Positions 52,840-64,000 of a DNA stretch of 64,000 bases are shown in pieces (the first letter of the stretch is position 1; each line of letters opens with the position of its first letter). The position numbers and the translations under genes were made by a program. Below the pieces are notes generated by a model that worked only from the letters and a program-made list of their open reading frames with translations, was not told the DNA's origin and did not search any database. The stretch comes from Volvariella volvacea V23 (lineage: Eukaryota > Basidiomycota > Agaricomycetes > Agaricales > Pluteaceae): positions 1,252,762 through 1,316,761 of the forward strand of contig KB722739.1 of NCBI GenBank assembly GCA_000349905.1, in the 5' to 3' direction.

Positions 52840-54063
52840 ATGGGTTATGTTCACAAACGCCTCGTCTCCACCGCCGCAAAGATAGCCTCCGTCTCCACCG
52901 CCCATCTCCCCAAGTTCCCCCCAAAAGAGGCCCTTTTCGTCCACCGCGAAGTCCCAGAGGCGCCCTTTTCGCCGGAGACTTGGGCAAAACTACAACCACC
53001 GCCCCCGTCCGCCCTCTCTGCCTTTGCCCACCGAATAGGTCTCGAGTCGGTGCTCACCTCGACCGAGCTCGTCCAGCAGGCCTGCACCCACCCCTCTGTC
53101 CTTCCCATATACCAGCACCACTATCCCAACAAGCCCAACCCCGCGACCAATGCCCAGCTTGCTGCAACCGGTAATGCCCTGATGGGTCTCTTCGCCTCCG
53201 AATACCTCCATGCTACATATCCATACCTTCCAACACGCGTTTTGAAGGCTGCCACGACTGCCCATGTCGGCCCCCTCACATGTGCCGCCGTCGCCCAGGA
53301 AATGGGTGCAGCACCACTGCTAAGATGGCACCGTCAGGCATGTCTGCTTCCCTTCCATTCAACCATCTTACTAACCCCTCGACAGCCAGAAACCCCAACA
53401 CGACGCGCTGTCATGCACTTTGACGCACTTGCATCCATACCCCGGGCCCTCACCGCGCTCATCTACCAGACACGCTCTCTCCCCTCTGCGCGTCAATTCG
53501 TCCATTCCTACTTTATGAGCCGAGAGATTGATCTGCGTGGTATGATCAAGTTTAGAGACCCAAAAAAAGCACTTCTAGAGATGGTGGATAAGTTTGACCG
53601 GCCCCGTCCCAAGTCGAGGTGAGCTTCTCCTACATTCGCAGCTCGTAGTATGGCGTCATCTAAACCATTTTGGGGCAGATTACTCAAGGAGACCGGTCGC
53701 TTCTCCAACTCGCCCGTCTTTGTGGTTGGTGTGTATTCGGGAGCAGACCAACTAGGTGAAGGCTTTGGTAGCTCCCTCAAAATGGCCGAATTCCGAGTGC
53801 GTGATACACATAATTTCCCTTTTCTGCAATGCGACTAAACCAGACTATTCCAGGCTGCAGAAGATGCCTTGTATCGTGTCTACCTTACCCGTAGGCCATC
53901 CCATCTCATCCAGCTCCCAACCTCCACCTTCCCTGCTGGCGACCTCTTCAGCCCAGGGCCTGAGGGCGAATACAAAGCCCCGGAACTGGTGACCCCAGAG
54001 ATTATGTACGCTAGCTCAGGAAAGAGTTCTGCCAGCACCCCTAGACAACCCGCTTTGGTGTAG
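52840..54063 (+). CDS. MRPL3: Mitochondrial large-subunit ribosomal protein mL44
   Basis: RNase III-fold protein of the mitochondrial large ribosomal subunit (yeast Mrpl3, human mL44). The N-terminus (MGYVHKRLVSTAAKIASVS) is basic and amphipathic, as expected for mitochondrial import. The RNase III-like domain has QACTHPSVLP (about 53080) and LAATGNALMGLFASEYL (about 53160), where active RNase III enzymes carry ERLEFLGDAVL; the acidic catalytic residues are absent, as expected for the ribosomal member. Exon 1 ends after WHRQ (about 53337); exon 2 has DPKKALLEMVDKFDRPRPKS. The dsRNA-binding part is in the last exons with SPVFVVGVYSGADQLGEGFG (about 53712) and AAEDALYRVYL. The stop is at 54061-54063. 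Confidence 0.9.
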
Positions 54064-54326
54064 AGTACGCTTGGAATAATCATGCAACTAATACTTGTCT
54101 TGCTTGTTGGGCTTAAGTTTACACACAATTTAATCTTACCACAAGTCTACTCTCGTCCTTGGTGGTCACTTTCTAGGTCAAAGTGGTAAACCAAATTCAA
54201 TAGGGTCTAAACCCGTCCCGTATCCTAAGGACATTATGCAAGTAACAACGGTACAATACATTAAGCAAGAGAGAATCACGTTATCCTCGTGTCATGAGTG
54301 AAATACAATAGCAAATCTTTTTCTCT

Positions 54327-56250
54327 TCAAGCCTTCTCGGTCTTGAACACATGTCTTGAGAGCCCATCCTTCCCAATCTCTTGAATCCTGACCAACCTAT
54401 ATCCTCCCACTCTGGGTAGGACATGCGCCCAAATGACCCAGTACAAGAATCCGAGACCAAACACCACCCACCCGGCCACTGCGTGTGTCCAGTACGGCAG
54501 GCTGATGTATGGCTCACCGCCCTCGGGAGGGGGTGTAAGCGGAACAATGAAGAGGAATGTGTTGGCAGCCCCGAAGAACGCTGCTGCGAGTTGAGCTGGG
54601 AGGCTGACTTTTGGCCAGTCAGGGTATGGGCGGAAGGCGAGGTATACGATGCCGAACGAAATGACGGCGTTGATTACGGAGAGGGGGTACGAGATCTAGA
54701 GAGGGCGTTTACTAGGCGTCCAGTAATATACTCAGGATGATACATACCACATTAAGGACGAAATTGTAGGCATCTCCTGGGGGGAGAGCAAAGATGACAA
54801 TGATACAGACAACCCAGTCTATACAAAGGTATCAACACCATTGAATCTCGCATAGAAGGGACAGGAGACTTACGCAACGCAAGACCGGCGAGTGGCGCAT
54901 TGAAAGGTCGGTTCGATCCCCAGAACTTGCTGAAAGGCAAAATGCCCTCGCGACCAAGTTCTTGATTGACACGACCTTGAGAGAAGATCTGCATTATTGG
55001 TTCAGCTTGTACTTAGCGCAGGATGTGTGCAGAAGGGACACATACCACAGACAAGACGTTTCCAAGAGCAGACAAAGCAACAAAGACCGAGAGTGCACGC
55101 TCAGCCCTTGGCCCATAAACATTACGGAAGAGTAGAGCAGCAACGAGACGTCCTGAACCTGTGATCTCCTCCTTTGTTGCACCAGCAAAGTAGGCAATGT
55201 TAGCCAACATGTAGAGAATGGTGATGAGACCAATTGCCAATGGCCCAGCGATGCGGAGGGTTCGTGCGGGATTCTTGACTTCAGACAATGCGTAGTTGGC
55301 GTTGCTGAATCCGATGTAGGACCAGATGACCTGCGGGATATCAGTGTGTTAGGTGATATCCAATTTCACGCAATAGATCTTCCTTACATTGTACAAGCTC
55401 AAGCAGAACGACGAGGCACTAGCGGTCGTGCCCTCGAAAGCATTGCTAAAGTTGTTTGGCTTTTCGATTCTCATGTGCCCTCCCAAGGCAACGAATCCAG
55501 TGATAATGACAAACAAGAGCACAAGGACCTTGATCGTTCCCAGGAAGTTTTGGAGACGTAAACCCCACTTGAGGGCTGTACCGTGGAGGAGTAGTGCGAA
55601 TGTCAAGCATGCAAATCCGACGGCACGGAGGGTCCATGGGGTAGGGGTTCGGTTTGCGGCACGAAGAATATATTCACCGAATACCAATGAGTTACCTGCC
55701 GCCCAAGCTATCCAAGATATGAGAAGATGAATAGGCAGGATAGGCAGAGGACATACCGAGCAGAACACCATTTGCAGCATACATGGATGTGATAAGGTAT
55801 TTTGGTTTACGGAAGAGGTATTCAAGGTAGTTCTTTTCACCACCATTACGAGGTAGGGCCTATACCGGATACGTCTAGTCAGCTGCCCCAAATTATATCG
55901 TACATACTTACAGTACCCCAAATGATGTACACCTGCATACCCGCAGCTGCAATGATCGCGCCAATTACCCACATGAAGAGGGATAATCCAACGCTACCGC
56001 TCAAACCCAAGATGGTACTCGGCGTTGCAAACACACTGCCCAGAACTGCTATCAGTTTTTAACATCTTAACAATATGATGCTATCTTACCCAGTACCAAT
56101 AATGCGATTGAAGATGATAAAAACAGCAGAGACTAGACCGATCTGCCTTCGTCCAGGGGTTTCATGCTCTTGTCCAGCGGGCCCAATATGGACATCCACC
56201 TCCGAGGAGCTTCTCGGTTCATCACTCTTCACGGATTTCTTGTCCGGCAT
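54327..56250 (-). CDS. MUP1: Methionine-type amino acid permease (Mup1-like)
   Basis: Plasma-membrane amino acid transporter of the APC superfamily, L-type/Mup1 branch, likely a methionine permease. The N-terminus (56250, MPDKKSVKSDEPRSSSEVDV) is cytosolic and ends in RRQIGLVSAVFIIFNRIIGTG, the first helix with the substrate-site GTG. Later blocks: SVGLSLFMWVIGAII, WAAGNSLVFGEYILRAA (about 55700), NFLGTIKVLVLLFVIITGFV (about 55530), VIWSYIGFSNANYALSEVKN (about 55310), IFSQGRVNQELGREGILPF (about 54970). The C-terminal part ends RHVFKTEKA. About twelve hydrophobic helices are spread over eight or so exons. Assignment to Mup1 rather than a general permease rests on the N-terminal and SEVKNPARTLR blocks. 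Confidence 0.87.
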
Positions 56251-57513
56251 TGTCCTCTATCGATTAATTATTGTGTGCAATGACCAGCTCGAGGGAGAGC
56301 GTATAGGCACGAGGGTCGGCTGGTAGGACAAAGTGCCGGAGTGTGGGTGGAGGGACTGGGAGCGTCACCGCCTTACGACTAGGGGAGGGGGGGGAAAATG
56401 TCGTTGAGGCGGGATAGCCGTGATTGAGGCCCTTTATAAGATATCACGACCCATGCACTTCATACCGTCCTGTCCGTTTGGGTCGTCGTCACCCGTCAAA
56501 GAAGTGATACCATACCCTGATCACATTCAGCTATACCAAGCTCGAAAATTTCGAGCTCAAATCCTGAAAAAATTGAACATCAAAACGGGTAAAATGCACA
56601 GGTATAAGCGTGGTGCGAGATGTCTGTATGGAGAACTGGGATATGCTGGGCGCGTCCTAGAATGCTCGAAGCAGCAGGCTGAGGAGGGGTGGATTCTAAC
56701 GTCGAATGGTGTAAGAATGGCGTATTTTGACGGTAGGCATTGTTTGCCATGTGTGCTGATCGGCTAAATGAAATGGAATAGCTGGGTGAATATGACGGTT
56801 TTCTGTCGGGTTGGGATCCTGAGGGGTGCCAGTTTCAATACTGCTGGGACACCTACACACAAGTGAAAGTACGCTGAGTCCTGGGCAGGGTGAAGGACTC
56901 TAGCGAGGTCATGTGGGTTCTCTGCGAGTTGGTATTGGCGGAAGTATATTGATGTACTGAGTTCTCGTAACGTCGGTGACGCCGGTCCCGCTGCGAGGTA
57001 GTCTCGAGCCAGCCGTTCCCACATCAAGCGCTTTTTGGCTTGGTTCCGGGTACGAGACTAACTGCGAGGCAAAACTGTACGAAACAGCCTGTCTTGGCAC
57101 TGCCCAACGTGGGTAGCTATCGAATCTGGAACGGTATGTCGAGTCGTTAGCCCTTTGAAAGCTTGCGCCATATTGATTATCACCTGCTTGCTGCTCTTAT
57201 TGCGCCCTGACAGGCGGATCTTGTCTACGATATCATGGTATCAAGGGTTAGCTGACTGAATCAAATCGGGCAAAACGAGGACTGCCGTACGCCTAGAGGA
57301 ATATACTGCTGCAAACTGTCGCTTGTGTTTGGCTTGACGCAGGTATGATGACTCTGCCATCGGAAAAGCTACAAGTGGTGGTGTCTTCTTGAGCGAAGGC
57401 AAATTGCCTCAAAACAACAGCTGCATTAACAGGAATATCCGGATACATAATTAATCAATCCAATGAATCCAAAAAGACACAATCTGCACATACATATGAA
57501 TAGTGATAAGTAA
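56251..57513. other. Intergenic region upstream of the permease
   Basis: About 1.26 kb. Left part is the permease promoter (a run of G at 56381-56395). Frames at 56420-56767 and 56764-57100 have no family resemblance. The right end is the 3' region of WAPL. I see no RNA gene or repeat. Confidence 0.4.
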
Positions 57514-60500
57514 CTACCTCCCATCATCCCTCAGACGCTCTAAAAATTTGACCACATCTCTCGCGACCTTCCCTTCGCTGTGGTCATCATCACGAGCGAT
57601 TCTAGCACCAGCACCATGGTCCTCGTCATCAGAGTCCCCGCCATCCCCGTCACTTCGAAGAACACGATCATACCATGCCACAAGCTCCTGTGCCTGATCA
57701 GCCAATTCGGTTAATTTTAATTTTTCTTCGGCAGATCTCCTACGGCTCATCTTGGTATCGTATCGTCTTGATGGAATTGAGGATTCGTCACCATTGCGAG
57801 TGCATTCACGATTTGAATTCGAGTCACCGATACCGGGGAGCGTCGATAATATTATTTCCTGGTTTTCGAGGGAACCCATCATCAGCAAACCGAACAGCAC
57901 GGCGAGATGGCCCCGCAAGAATGAAGCTTCTGCTCCATCACCATCGTCACTGCCGATGTGGTGTGGCGCAGACTCTGTCACGATCGAGGTTGTGGGCCTT
58001 GACTTTGGCGAATAGTGGGTATAGACTCGGACCAGGATTTCCAGAATACTCTGGCTTTGGTGACATGCACAAGTTCGCAGACAATTTTTTCGCTTAAGTT
58101 CGCAACTGGGCGATAGACCTGGAGCACATGAGCCAAAGTGATAGGGTAGCTAGCGTTAGAATCAAGCAAAACCGACTCGGTGAACATTGCATACGTGTTG
58201 TTCGGAACAAGGACTTGGTCTCGTCCATCATTTGAACAAGGTTCGCCAGCAAACCAAGGGCGAGGCAAAGTCTATCCAAAGTGTGAGGTGAGTCCCTCTT
58301 GTACATCTTTTCATCCCTCAATGCGCTTTCTTCTTCATCTACCTCGGGAACTTCGTCGTCTATGCTCACGTCCGAGTCGCGGTCCTGCTCCCTGATATCA
58401 CTGTCATTTAGCACCCCAGCAATAACCCTTACAATCCACAGCAACGCTCCGTCCAAATCAATGAATGCCCGGCACCATTCCAAATTTTTATGGGTCAAGC
58501 TAACCAGGACCCTAAAAACCATCTCCAAGGATCGCCTGGCCACCTTATCTGCTCCTTTGCATTGTACCAGTCCCTTGGCACAATTTCTTAGACAGATTTC
58601 GTTCTGAACGCCCAATCCAATTAAAGCCTGTAGTAGCCAATTGAGTTGTGCTGCCTCAAGATTGTTATTGGTGCTTGGTTGCTTGGCACTTTCGTGGGCA
58701 TCGTCGTTGTCTTCGGATAAGGAGATGAGCTCCGTTGCTTGACTTGATTCTGCAGTATTGATATGCTTGTCTGCCCATTGATCTAGCAGATAGGAGTCCA
58801 ACGCTCGTAGGTGTAAAAGCAGGCTCTCCATATAAGGTAGTTCCTTATGGACATCTCCAAGCCAGATTACACCGAGATTTGACCCAGAAGTTGGAATGCC
58901 CATCCGTTCAGCTTCTTTTTTGAGGGAGTTCAACAGTGTCGATAGTTGGGAGGTGGGAATAATAGTTGGAGGTAGCGCATTTAGTGCATATATCACGAGG
59001 AGTGACGTCGATATCTAGGCGCGGCTATGTCAATCTACGTGGCTGCACTGGAACGAATGGAGAGGACGTGCCGCTGTAAACGGATAAAATAGTCGGGCTT
59101 TTGATGATATTGCGGTATGAATGGTGAGGAGCTGACGGATGCTTAAGTGAACATCCTCATGCCGTCAGAAAGGCGAAAAGTAAACCTACCGTGGCCTTGT
59201 CCTTTTTCTCGACACCAATTCCCCGTAGGACTACATCGACATCGTCTACGGTGCCTTCGTGCCCCTTACTTGCCTGAGAAGAGCTGATGAGGCGAAGTGG
59301 GTCGTCGTCTAAATCAAGAAGGGAAAGCAACAATTCCACGAGTGGTTTTGAGTTTGCGTGTGGGCTGGGTGTCGAAGATGGCAACCGTCCCCCTTTACCA
59401 ATAGATACGATATTAGATGCTGGTTGTGGTGCAATAGGTGGACGCTGAGCGAGGTCCAGCAAAGAAGACGGGTCACGCGCAACCAAGGCTATAAAGAATA
59501 ACAACAGACAGTCAAACAACTGGCCGATGAGATTAGTCTGCTTGCATGCTGTGACACAGCACAAGCACTCACGACGTCTTCCCCTCTTCCTGCGCCCGCC
59601 TCACGGAACGTATCCCAAGTCCGTGATAAAAAGTCTGCGGCCTTGGCTCGTCGGGCAAAATCCAAATCGCAAAGCTTTGTTGTGATTTCCAAAGCACTGA
59701 TTCCGTCCATGAGTGCTATAGTGATAACCCAAGGGCAGCATACCTCGCTCGTCGTAGGCTTAGGCCACTATCAGGACCAATCCCTTCAATTAGGTAGCCA
59801 ACTTCATCCATGAACCGCCTACTTTCGCCGTGACTGCGAAGCTCTGTTATGCTCTTAAGGGGGTTCATCATTCCGTTAGGCAGGAATATAGTTGGTGCAG
59901 GTATCGAGGCTTTGGCATGTTTACCCTTAGAGGCCTTGCCTGCCCTCCCAGGAGAATTTGGTTTTGATTGTGAATAATGGGGTGGACTATCACTGGGTGA
60001 ATCAGATGCGGGGTATGGATCGTCTTCCGAATTGTCGATTCCCCATCGTGTCCGCAAGTCGGCGTAGCTTTCTCGTTGGAGCTCCTCTTCGTCTTCTTCT
60101 TGCCAGTCAGGTGTACCGCTAGTACTTTGCGTGCCCGCCATCAACGCGCGCGATGCCATGGAGGATGCCGGTAAGGATATGAGGAATGAACGAGACTTCC
60201 CTGCATATGTACGTGCATTGGTCTGAGGACGTATCGGGAGTGGAGGGGGCTCTGGTGGATCTAAAGTTGAGGGGTCAAAAGCCTCAGCTGTAGTGGGTGT
60301 TGGGGCTGCTACGGGGGGGTCTTGAGGTAACGAGGTGGTCGGAAGACTGGGTAACGAAGGTGTCCGGTCCACCCTGGAATAGATTACCTTGACGGCAGGT
60401 TCTGTCTTCGATCTCGCCAGCATACGCTTGGCTATTTTCTTCGGTGACGACTGTGAAGAGACGGAAGGCGAGAGTGCGTCATTGAGTATCTCCTCGAAGC

Positions 60501-60819
60501 CCATTCCACTGGATGTGGCGGGCCGCGCAGCAAGCGCGGGAGGACTGGTGAGACCCGCCTTGGCCCCGAGGGCTTTTGTCTCCTTCCGGGAGGTGGGTTT
60601 GAGAGACATTGGTGCTTTTTCCGACTTCTTGCCAGTCGTTTCCACCCTGTCGGGAGGGACATGCTTGTCGTCCTGTATTAGGACAGACAGCTTGGGCCGT
60701 TTGGTGGGCAATGAGTTTGCATCTTGGGCAGCATCAGCGGTGGTCTGCTCTGCTAGCCGTTTTCTCTTTGCGTGGCCCTTTCTTCCGTAAGTTCGGAGGA
60801 TCGTGGAAGATGGCGGCAT
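57514..60819 (-). CDS. WAPL: WAPL cohesin-release factor
   Basis: Binds Pds5 and opens the Smc3-kleisin gate to release cohesin from chromatin. The minus-strand gene starts at 60819 (MPPSSTILRTYGRKG, with an RTYGR motif typical of WAPL N-termini). A low-complexity Pro/Ser N-terminal half reaches about 60080. The WAPL domain begins about 59870 with SITELRSHGESRRFMDEVGY and LIEGIGPDSGLSLRRAR, then LEITTKLCDLDFARRAKAAD (about 59690) and ALVARDPSSLLDLAQRPP (about 59490). The next large exon (to 58094) has VIYALNALPPTIIP-like sequence at its start, and the C-terminal block SFLRGHLAVLFGLLMMGS is at about 57920. Exon borders between 59160 and 58996 are not fully resolved. Divergent from BIR1. Confidence 0.85.
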
Positions 60820-60973
60820 CACGACTGGTCGAGGGCGTAATAATTGAATGGATGCCCATTCTGGGAAGCATTGCGTTGCGACGCGTGACGTTCTCCCCGT
60901 GATTGTCACTCGTCATTACATTTCTCCACCCCCACCTCCCTACCGTCCCCCTCGACGCCCCAGTATACGCGCC
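60820..60973. promoter_or_regulatory. Bidirectional promoter of WAPL/BIR1
   Basis: Only 154 bp separate the divergent start codons. The centre holds gcgttgcgacgcgtgacg (about 60871-60889), which contains ACGCGT, the MluI cell-cycle box bound by MBF in yeasts. This is an obvious candidate for G1/S co-expression, although the factor is inferred. Confidence 0.6.
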
Positions 60974-63771
60974 ATGGACGGACTGCAAGACAGAATCGAC
61001 TCGTTCTACAAGGCCAAACGCGTCAAGACCACGAAAAAGTTCATGAAATGGCCCCATCCGCTTCATGATCGCACCTTCAAGGCAACACCAGAAGCACTAG
61101 CTGAAGCAGGCTTCTACTACAACCCCAGTGCCGCTCATAAGGACAACGTCACCTGCTTTATGTGCAGCAAGAGTCTCAGCGAGTGGGAAGAGGATGACGA
61201 TCCATTTGAAATCCATTATGAGAAGTGTGGGCAGGACTGTCACTGGGCCTACTTGCGGTGCGGATTGCGTACAGATACCGACCACGACGGACAGTCAGTC
61301 TTCTCTTCTCCTTGACGTCGCCAGCCAATGATATCTGCCATCCTTAGCTTCGTATTTCCTGACAAGTCTCGCTTCCCAAAATCCAAAGCAATCGAACGAG
61401 CTCGGTTGGCCACATTCAAGGAGTGGGGGCTTGAAAATCCATCAGCAGAGAAGGCACTACAAACCCTCCTTATCGCAGTGTTTTAGGCTTGCTGAGCGCT
61501 TCGTGCATTTAGATGGCCCAAGCGGGCTTCGTGTATACCCCAATGAAATCCGGTGATGATTTGGCAACCTGCTTATACTGCAATGTGGCACTTAGTGGAT
61601 GGGACCCAGGCGACAACCCATTGTAAGCTGATAAAACTACTGCTGCTCGTTTAATACCTGACCAAGTTAGGGAGGAACATCGAAAACGTGAAGTCAAAAA
61701 TGGTCCATGTCCATTCTTTTATCATTCATCAGGAAATAGTCAACCTAAGGCGGACGAAAGCACTAGACCACCATCTCGAGCGGCCTCTAATAAACCTCCA
61801 TCGCGGTCCAGTGCGAAACCCGCGTCTCGAAAGCAAACCCGTTCAGCTTCTGTTCTATCCACGCACCAAGACACTGTACAAGCGACAAAAACTCGTGATG
61901 GCAGGAATGATGACGAGAGCGATTATCAGTCTACACAGAATACAGACGTGAACCTCAACAAGTCAACTGGAAAGGCGCGTTCAGCCTCCGGGTCGAGCAA
62001 GAGGGTAGTTTCTCGAAGTCGGAGCAAGGGGACGCAGCTTGAGCATGTGGAGGAGGAGCACGATTCGGAGGAGCAAGAGGAGGTCAAGCCAAAGAGGAAG
62101 ACAAAGGCAAATGCCAAAAGCAAGACAAGAGAAGTTGTGGAAGAGCCCGTGGAGGATCCAGAGGGAAATGATGAAGAGGTTGAGGTTGACAAGGTCGAGG
62201 AAGAGGTCAAATCCAAACCCAAGAGAGGCAGGGGCAGGCCACCAAAGATCCGTCAAGAAGATGTACAAGGGGAGGACGTGGAAGAAGCTTTACCCAAAGC
62301 CAAGACGAAGAAGAAAGGTAGACAGACGAGGATGAAAGCGATTGAGCCTGAGGAGGAGGAGCAGGAGTTGGAGGTCGGGGAGGAGGAGCCCAGAACCATG
62401 GTTAAGAGTAGGGCAAAGGGGAAAGGCAGGGCAAAAACCCATGAAAGTGAGGATGATGATGTTGAGGTCGAGGCAGATCGGCTCGGAAAGGAAAAGGCTA
62501 CAAGCAAGCCAAAACCTCAGGAGGAAAGAGAGGTGGACTTGATGGAGGTGGACGACAAACCTAAGCACAAGACCACAAGCAAACCAAGAAGCAGTATAGA
62601 GGTGGAACCGGATGAAGTTGATCGTAGGCCCAACGAAGAACCAAAAGTCAAGTCGAAGACCAAACCAGGCAGCAAGCCTAGGAGTAAGGTCCTCAGAGAA
62701 GAGGAGGAGGAATCCATTGAACGCGTGAAGGTCACCAAATCTACAGCGCATAAAGGAAGCAACAAAGTGGTGGAACCGGATGACATACCTCAGCCTGAAT
62801 TAAGTGAAATAAGTGACGCAGGACGACGTAAACCACCAGTCAAGGAGAATCCTCTAGCAAAAATATACGAAACGCCTCCGGAGGTGCCTTCTGTTCCTGA
62901 TGCCGATATGTCGCCACCAACAGCACGATTGTCCGCTCGTTCGGCCAAAGAGGAGGCTACCAGACAGCTGCCACGAAAGGGATCCACCAAGGAAACAGAC
63001 TCTATTTCAACGGGACCAAGTCTTGCCGCAAGTAGATCTGCCTCTGCCTCTACAGGATCGTCCAGAACTCGGATCTCTAGTAGTAGTATAGTGAATGGCA
63101 AGGTGGTACACAGAATTGAGGTCTCTTCTGACGAGGAAGAGGTCCGCCAAAGCTTGATGCCTGGGCCAGATGATTTTACTGTACAGCTTCCCGTTCAAGG
63201 GGCGAAGCAACTTTCAGCTCGTCTCCAGGCGAAGCCCCGTGGACCACCTGCTGCCAGGCCAGCAAGCTCCGGCGATAGAATGATAGTTGAAGACACTCAA
63301 CCCCCACCTGTAAAATCAAAGGAGCCGGACGCTGTCTTCGTTCCTCCACAACCTGTTTCCCGACCCCGTGATCCTACCCCGCCAATCGAGGATGTCAGCA
63401 TGCTTGACGGAACACAGGACAGTGTTGCACAAGAGCCTGCTCAGCCGGAACGATTTGTCACCCCACCTCGACAGCTCAGTAGCGTGCCACCACCTCGTGT
63501 AGTCACACCTCCGCCCCCTCAGAGTAACCCACCGGCACCACAGCAAGCCACCATTGAAGCAGAGCCCATATATCCTACACCACCACTTTCACTACTTCCC
63601 TTCACGCCGTTGACCTCGTTATCATCTGCTGAACTTGACATGACTGTGGAAGAGTGGATACGCTATCAAATAGGCGTGGAGTACGATAAATTCAAGCGAG
63701 ATGGAATGAGAGAGCTGGAGAAGTTTAAGAGGAAGACAGAGGAAGTTAGAAGCATGATTGAAGGACTTTAA
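60974..63771 (+). CDS. BIR1: BIR-domain protein, survivin/Bir1-like
   Basis: Chromosomal passenger complex subunit expected to place Aurora kinase at centromeres. Exon 1 (60974 to about 61292) has the first BIR: FMKWPHPLHDRTFKATPEAL, AEAGFYYNP, and the zinc ligands CFMC...H...C with IHYEKCGQDCHW. A second BIR spans three exons (about 61350-61720): SRFPKSKAIERARLATFKEW, MAQAGFVYTP, ATCLYC and EEHRKREV. A long disordered, Lys/Glu-rich part follows. It contains an AT-hook PKRGRGRPPK (about 62218) and repeated KPKSKTKPGSKPRSK-type stretches. The C-terminus is a helix, VEEWIRYQIGVEYDKFKRDG, which suits binding to INCENP/borealin-like partners. The two-BIR layout is that of fungal Bir1. The stop is at 63769-63771. 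Confidence 0.9.
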
Positions 63772-64000
63772 TTCACAGCCACGGACTCGGTTGTTTTCTA
63801 AGCTATGCTACAAATTGTTTCTTTCCTTGTTGACCCATTCTAGCTCTAGAATCCAATAGGTACTTCATGATTCGCAGTGTACTTTCGGAATAGGCCGAGC
63901 ATGGTGACTTTAATGACCGGGCCGGTAACTCACCAACACCGTTGTGACTTCGACCACTCACACTGGGTCGACCACTCACCCAGTGAGATGTCGTCGGACG
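63772..64000. other. Right-end sequence after BIR1
   Basis: BIR1 3' untranslated region and flanking sequence. A short direct repeat of CGACCACTCAC occurs at about 63951 and 63970. No gene is seen. Confidence 0.4.

Noticed and set aside
54905..54925. Second B-box-like GGTTCGATCC
   Set aside because: It lies inside permease coding sequence and no cloverleaf can be drawn.
61981..62786. Long Ser/Thr-rich minus-strand frames opposite BIR1
   Set aside because: Antisense shadow of a Lys/Glu-rich coding region.

Overview
The window is nuclear DNA from a filamentous basidiomycete. The evidence is dense protein-coding genes broken by many short (about 45-60 nt) GT-AG introns, a Zn(II)2Cys6 transcription factor, fungal-type cell-wall-integrity signalling genes, and protein sequences that look agaricomycete. 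A Cantharellales-like source (Rhizoctonia/Ceratobasidium type) is a guess from general feel, not shown. No tRNA, rRNA, CRISPR array or intact transposon was found.

Layout. 1-1327 holds no gene I can support. 1328-3003 is a head-to-head ribosomal protein pair (uS19/RPS15 and P2). 3505-6648 is a zinc-cluster transcription factor. 7707-12705 is a head-to-head V-ATPase subunit G / symplekin (PTA1) pair. 13147-15819 is an Slt2-type MAP kinase with a TEY activation loop. 16022-17102 is the Fe-S scaffold NBP35. 17537-22398 is an LRG1-type LIM-RhoGAP. 23360-23847 is a small membrane-anchored protein. 24221-26120 is an SLC35F-type transporter, 27124-27615 is COX23, 27719-30236 is an amidase.

31283-40719 is the accessory part: an unrecognised gene (31283-33084, minus) diverges across a repeat-bearing intergenic region from a 6.5 kb gene for a bacterial-type SpvB/TcB-RHS (Tc toxin B/C-like) protein of about 2026 residues. 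That gene has ten exons whose lengths add up to one open frame, so a protein family typical of bacterial toxin complexes is here carried as a spliced, apparently intact fungal gene.

41447-63771 returns to housekeeping genes: U2AF large subunit/FIS1, an M50B-like membrane protease/histone H2A, an F-BAR-DEP-RhoGAP (RGD2-like)/mitochondrial mL44, a methionine-type permease, and WAPL/BIR1 (survivin-like). Most of these are head-to-head pairs with 100-300 bp between start codons.

Themes. (1) Divergent pairing is the rule. (2) Very small coding exons recur: start codons standing alone as an exon (RPS15, VMA10, H2A) and internal exons of 9, 10, 16, 17 and 19 nt, one of which carries the catalytic lysine of the amidase. 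These exons are invisible to ordinary ORF scanning. (3) Three Rho1/cell-wall signalling genes (SLT2, LRG1, RGD2-like) lie in one 40 kb stretch. (4) WAPL and BIR1, both chromosome-segregation factors, share a promoter of 154 bp.
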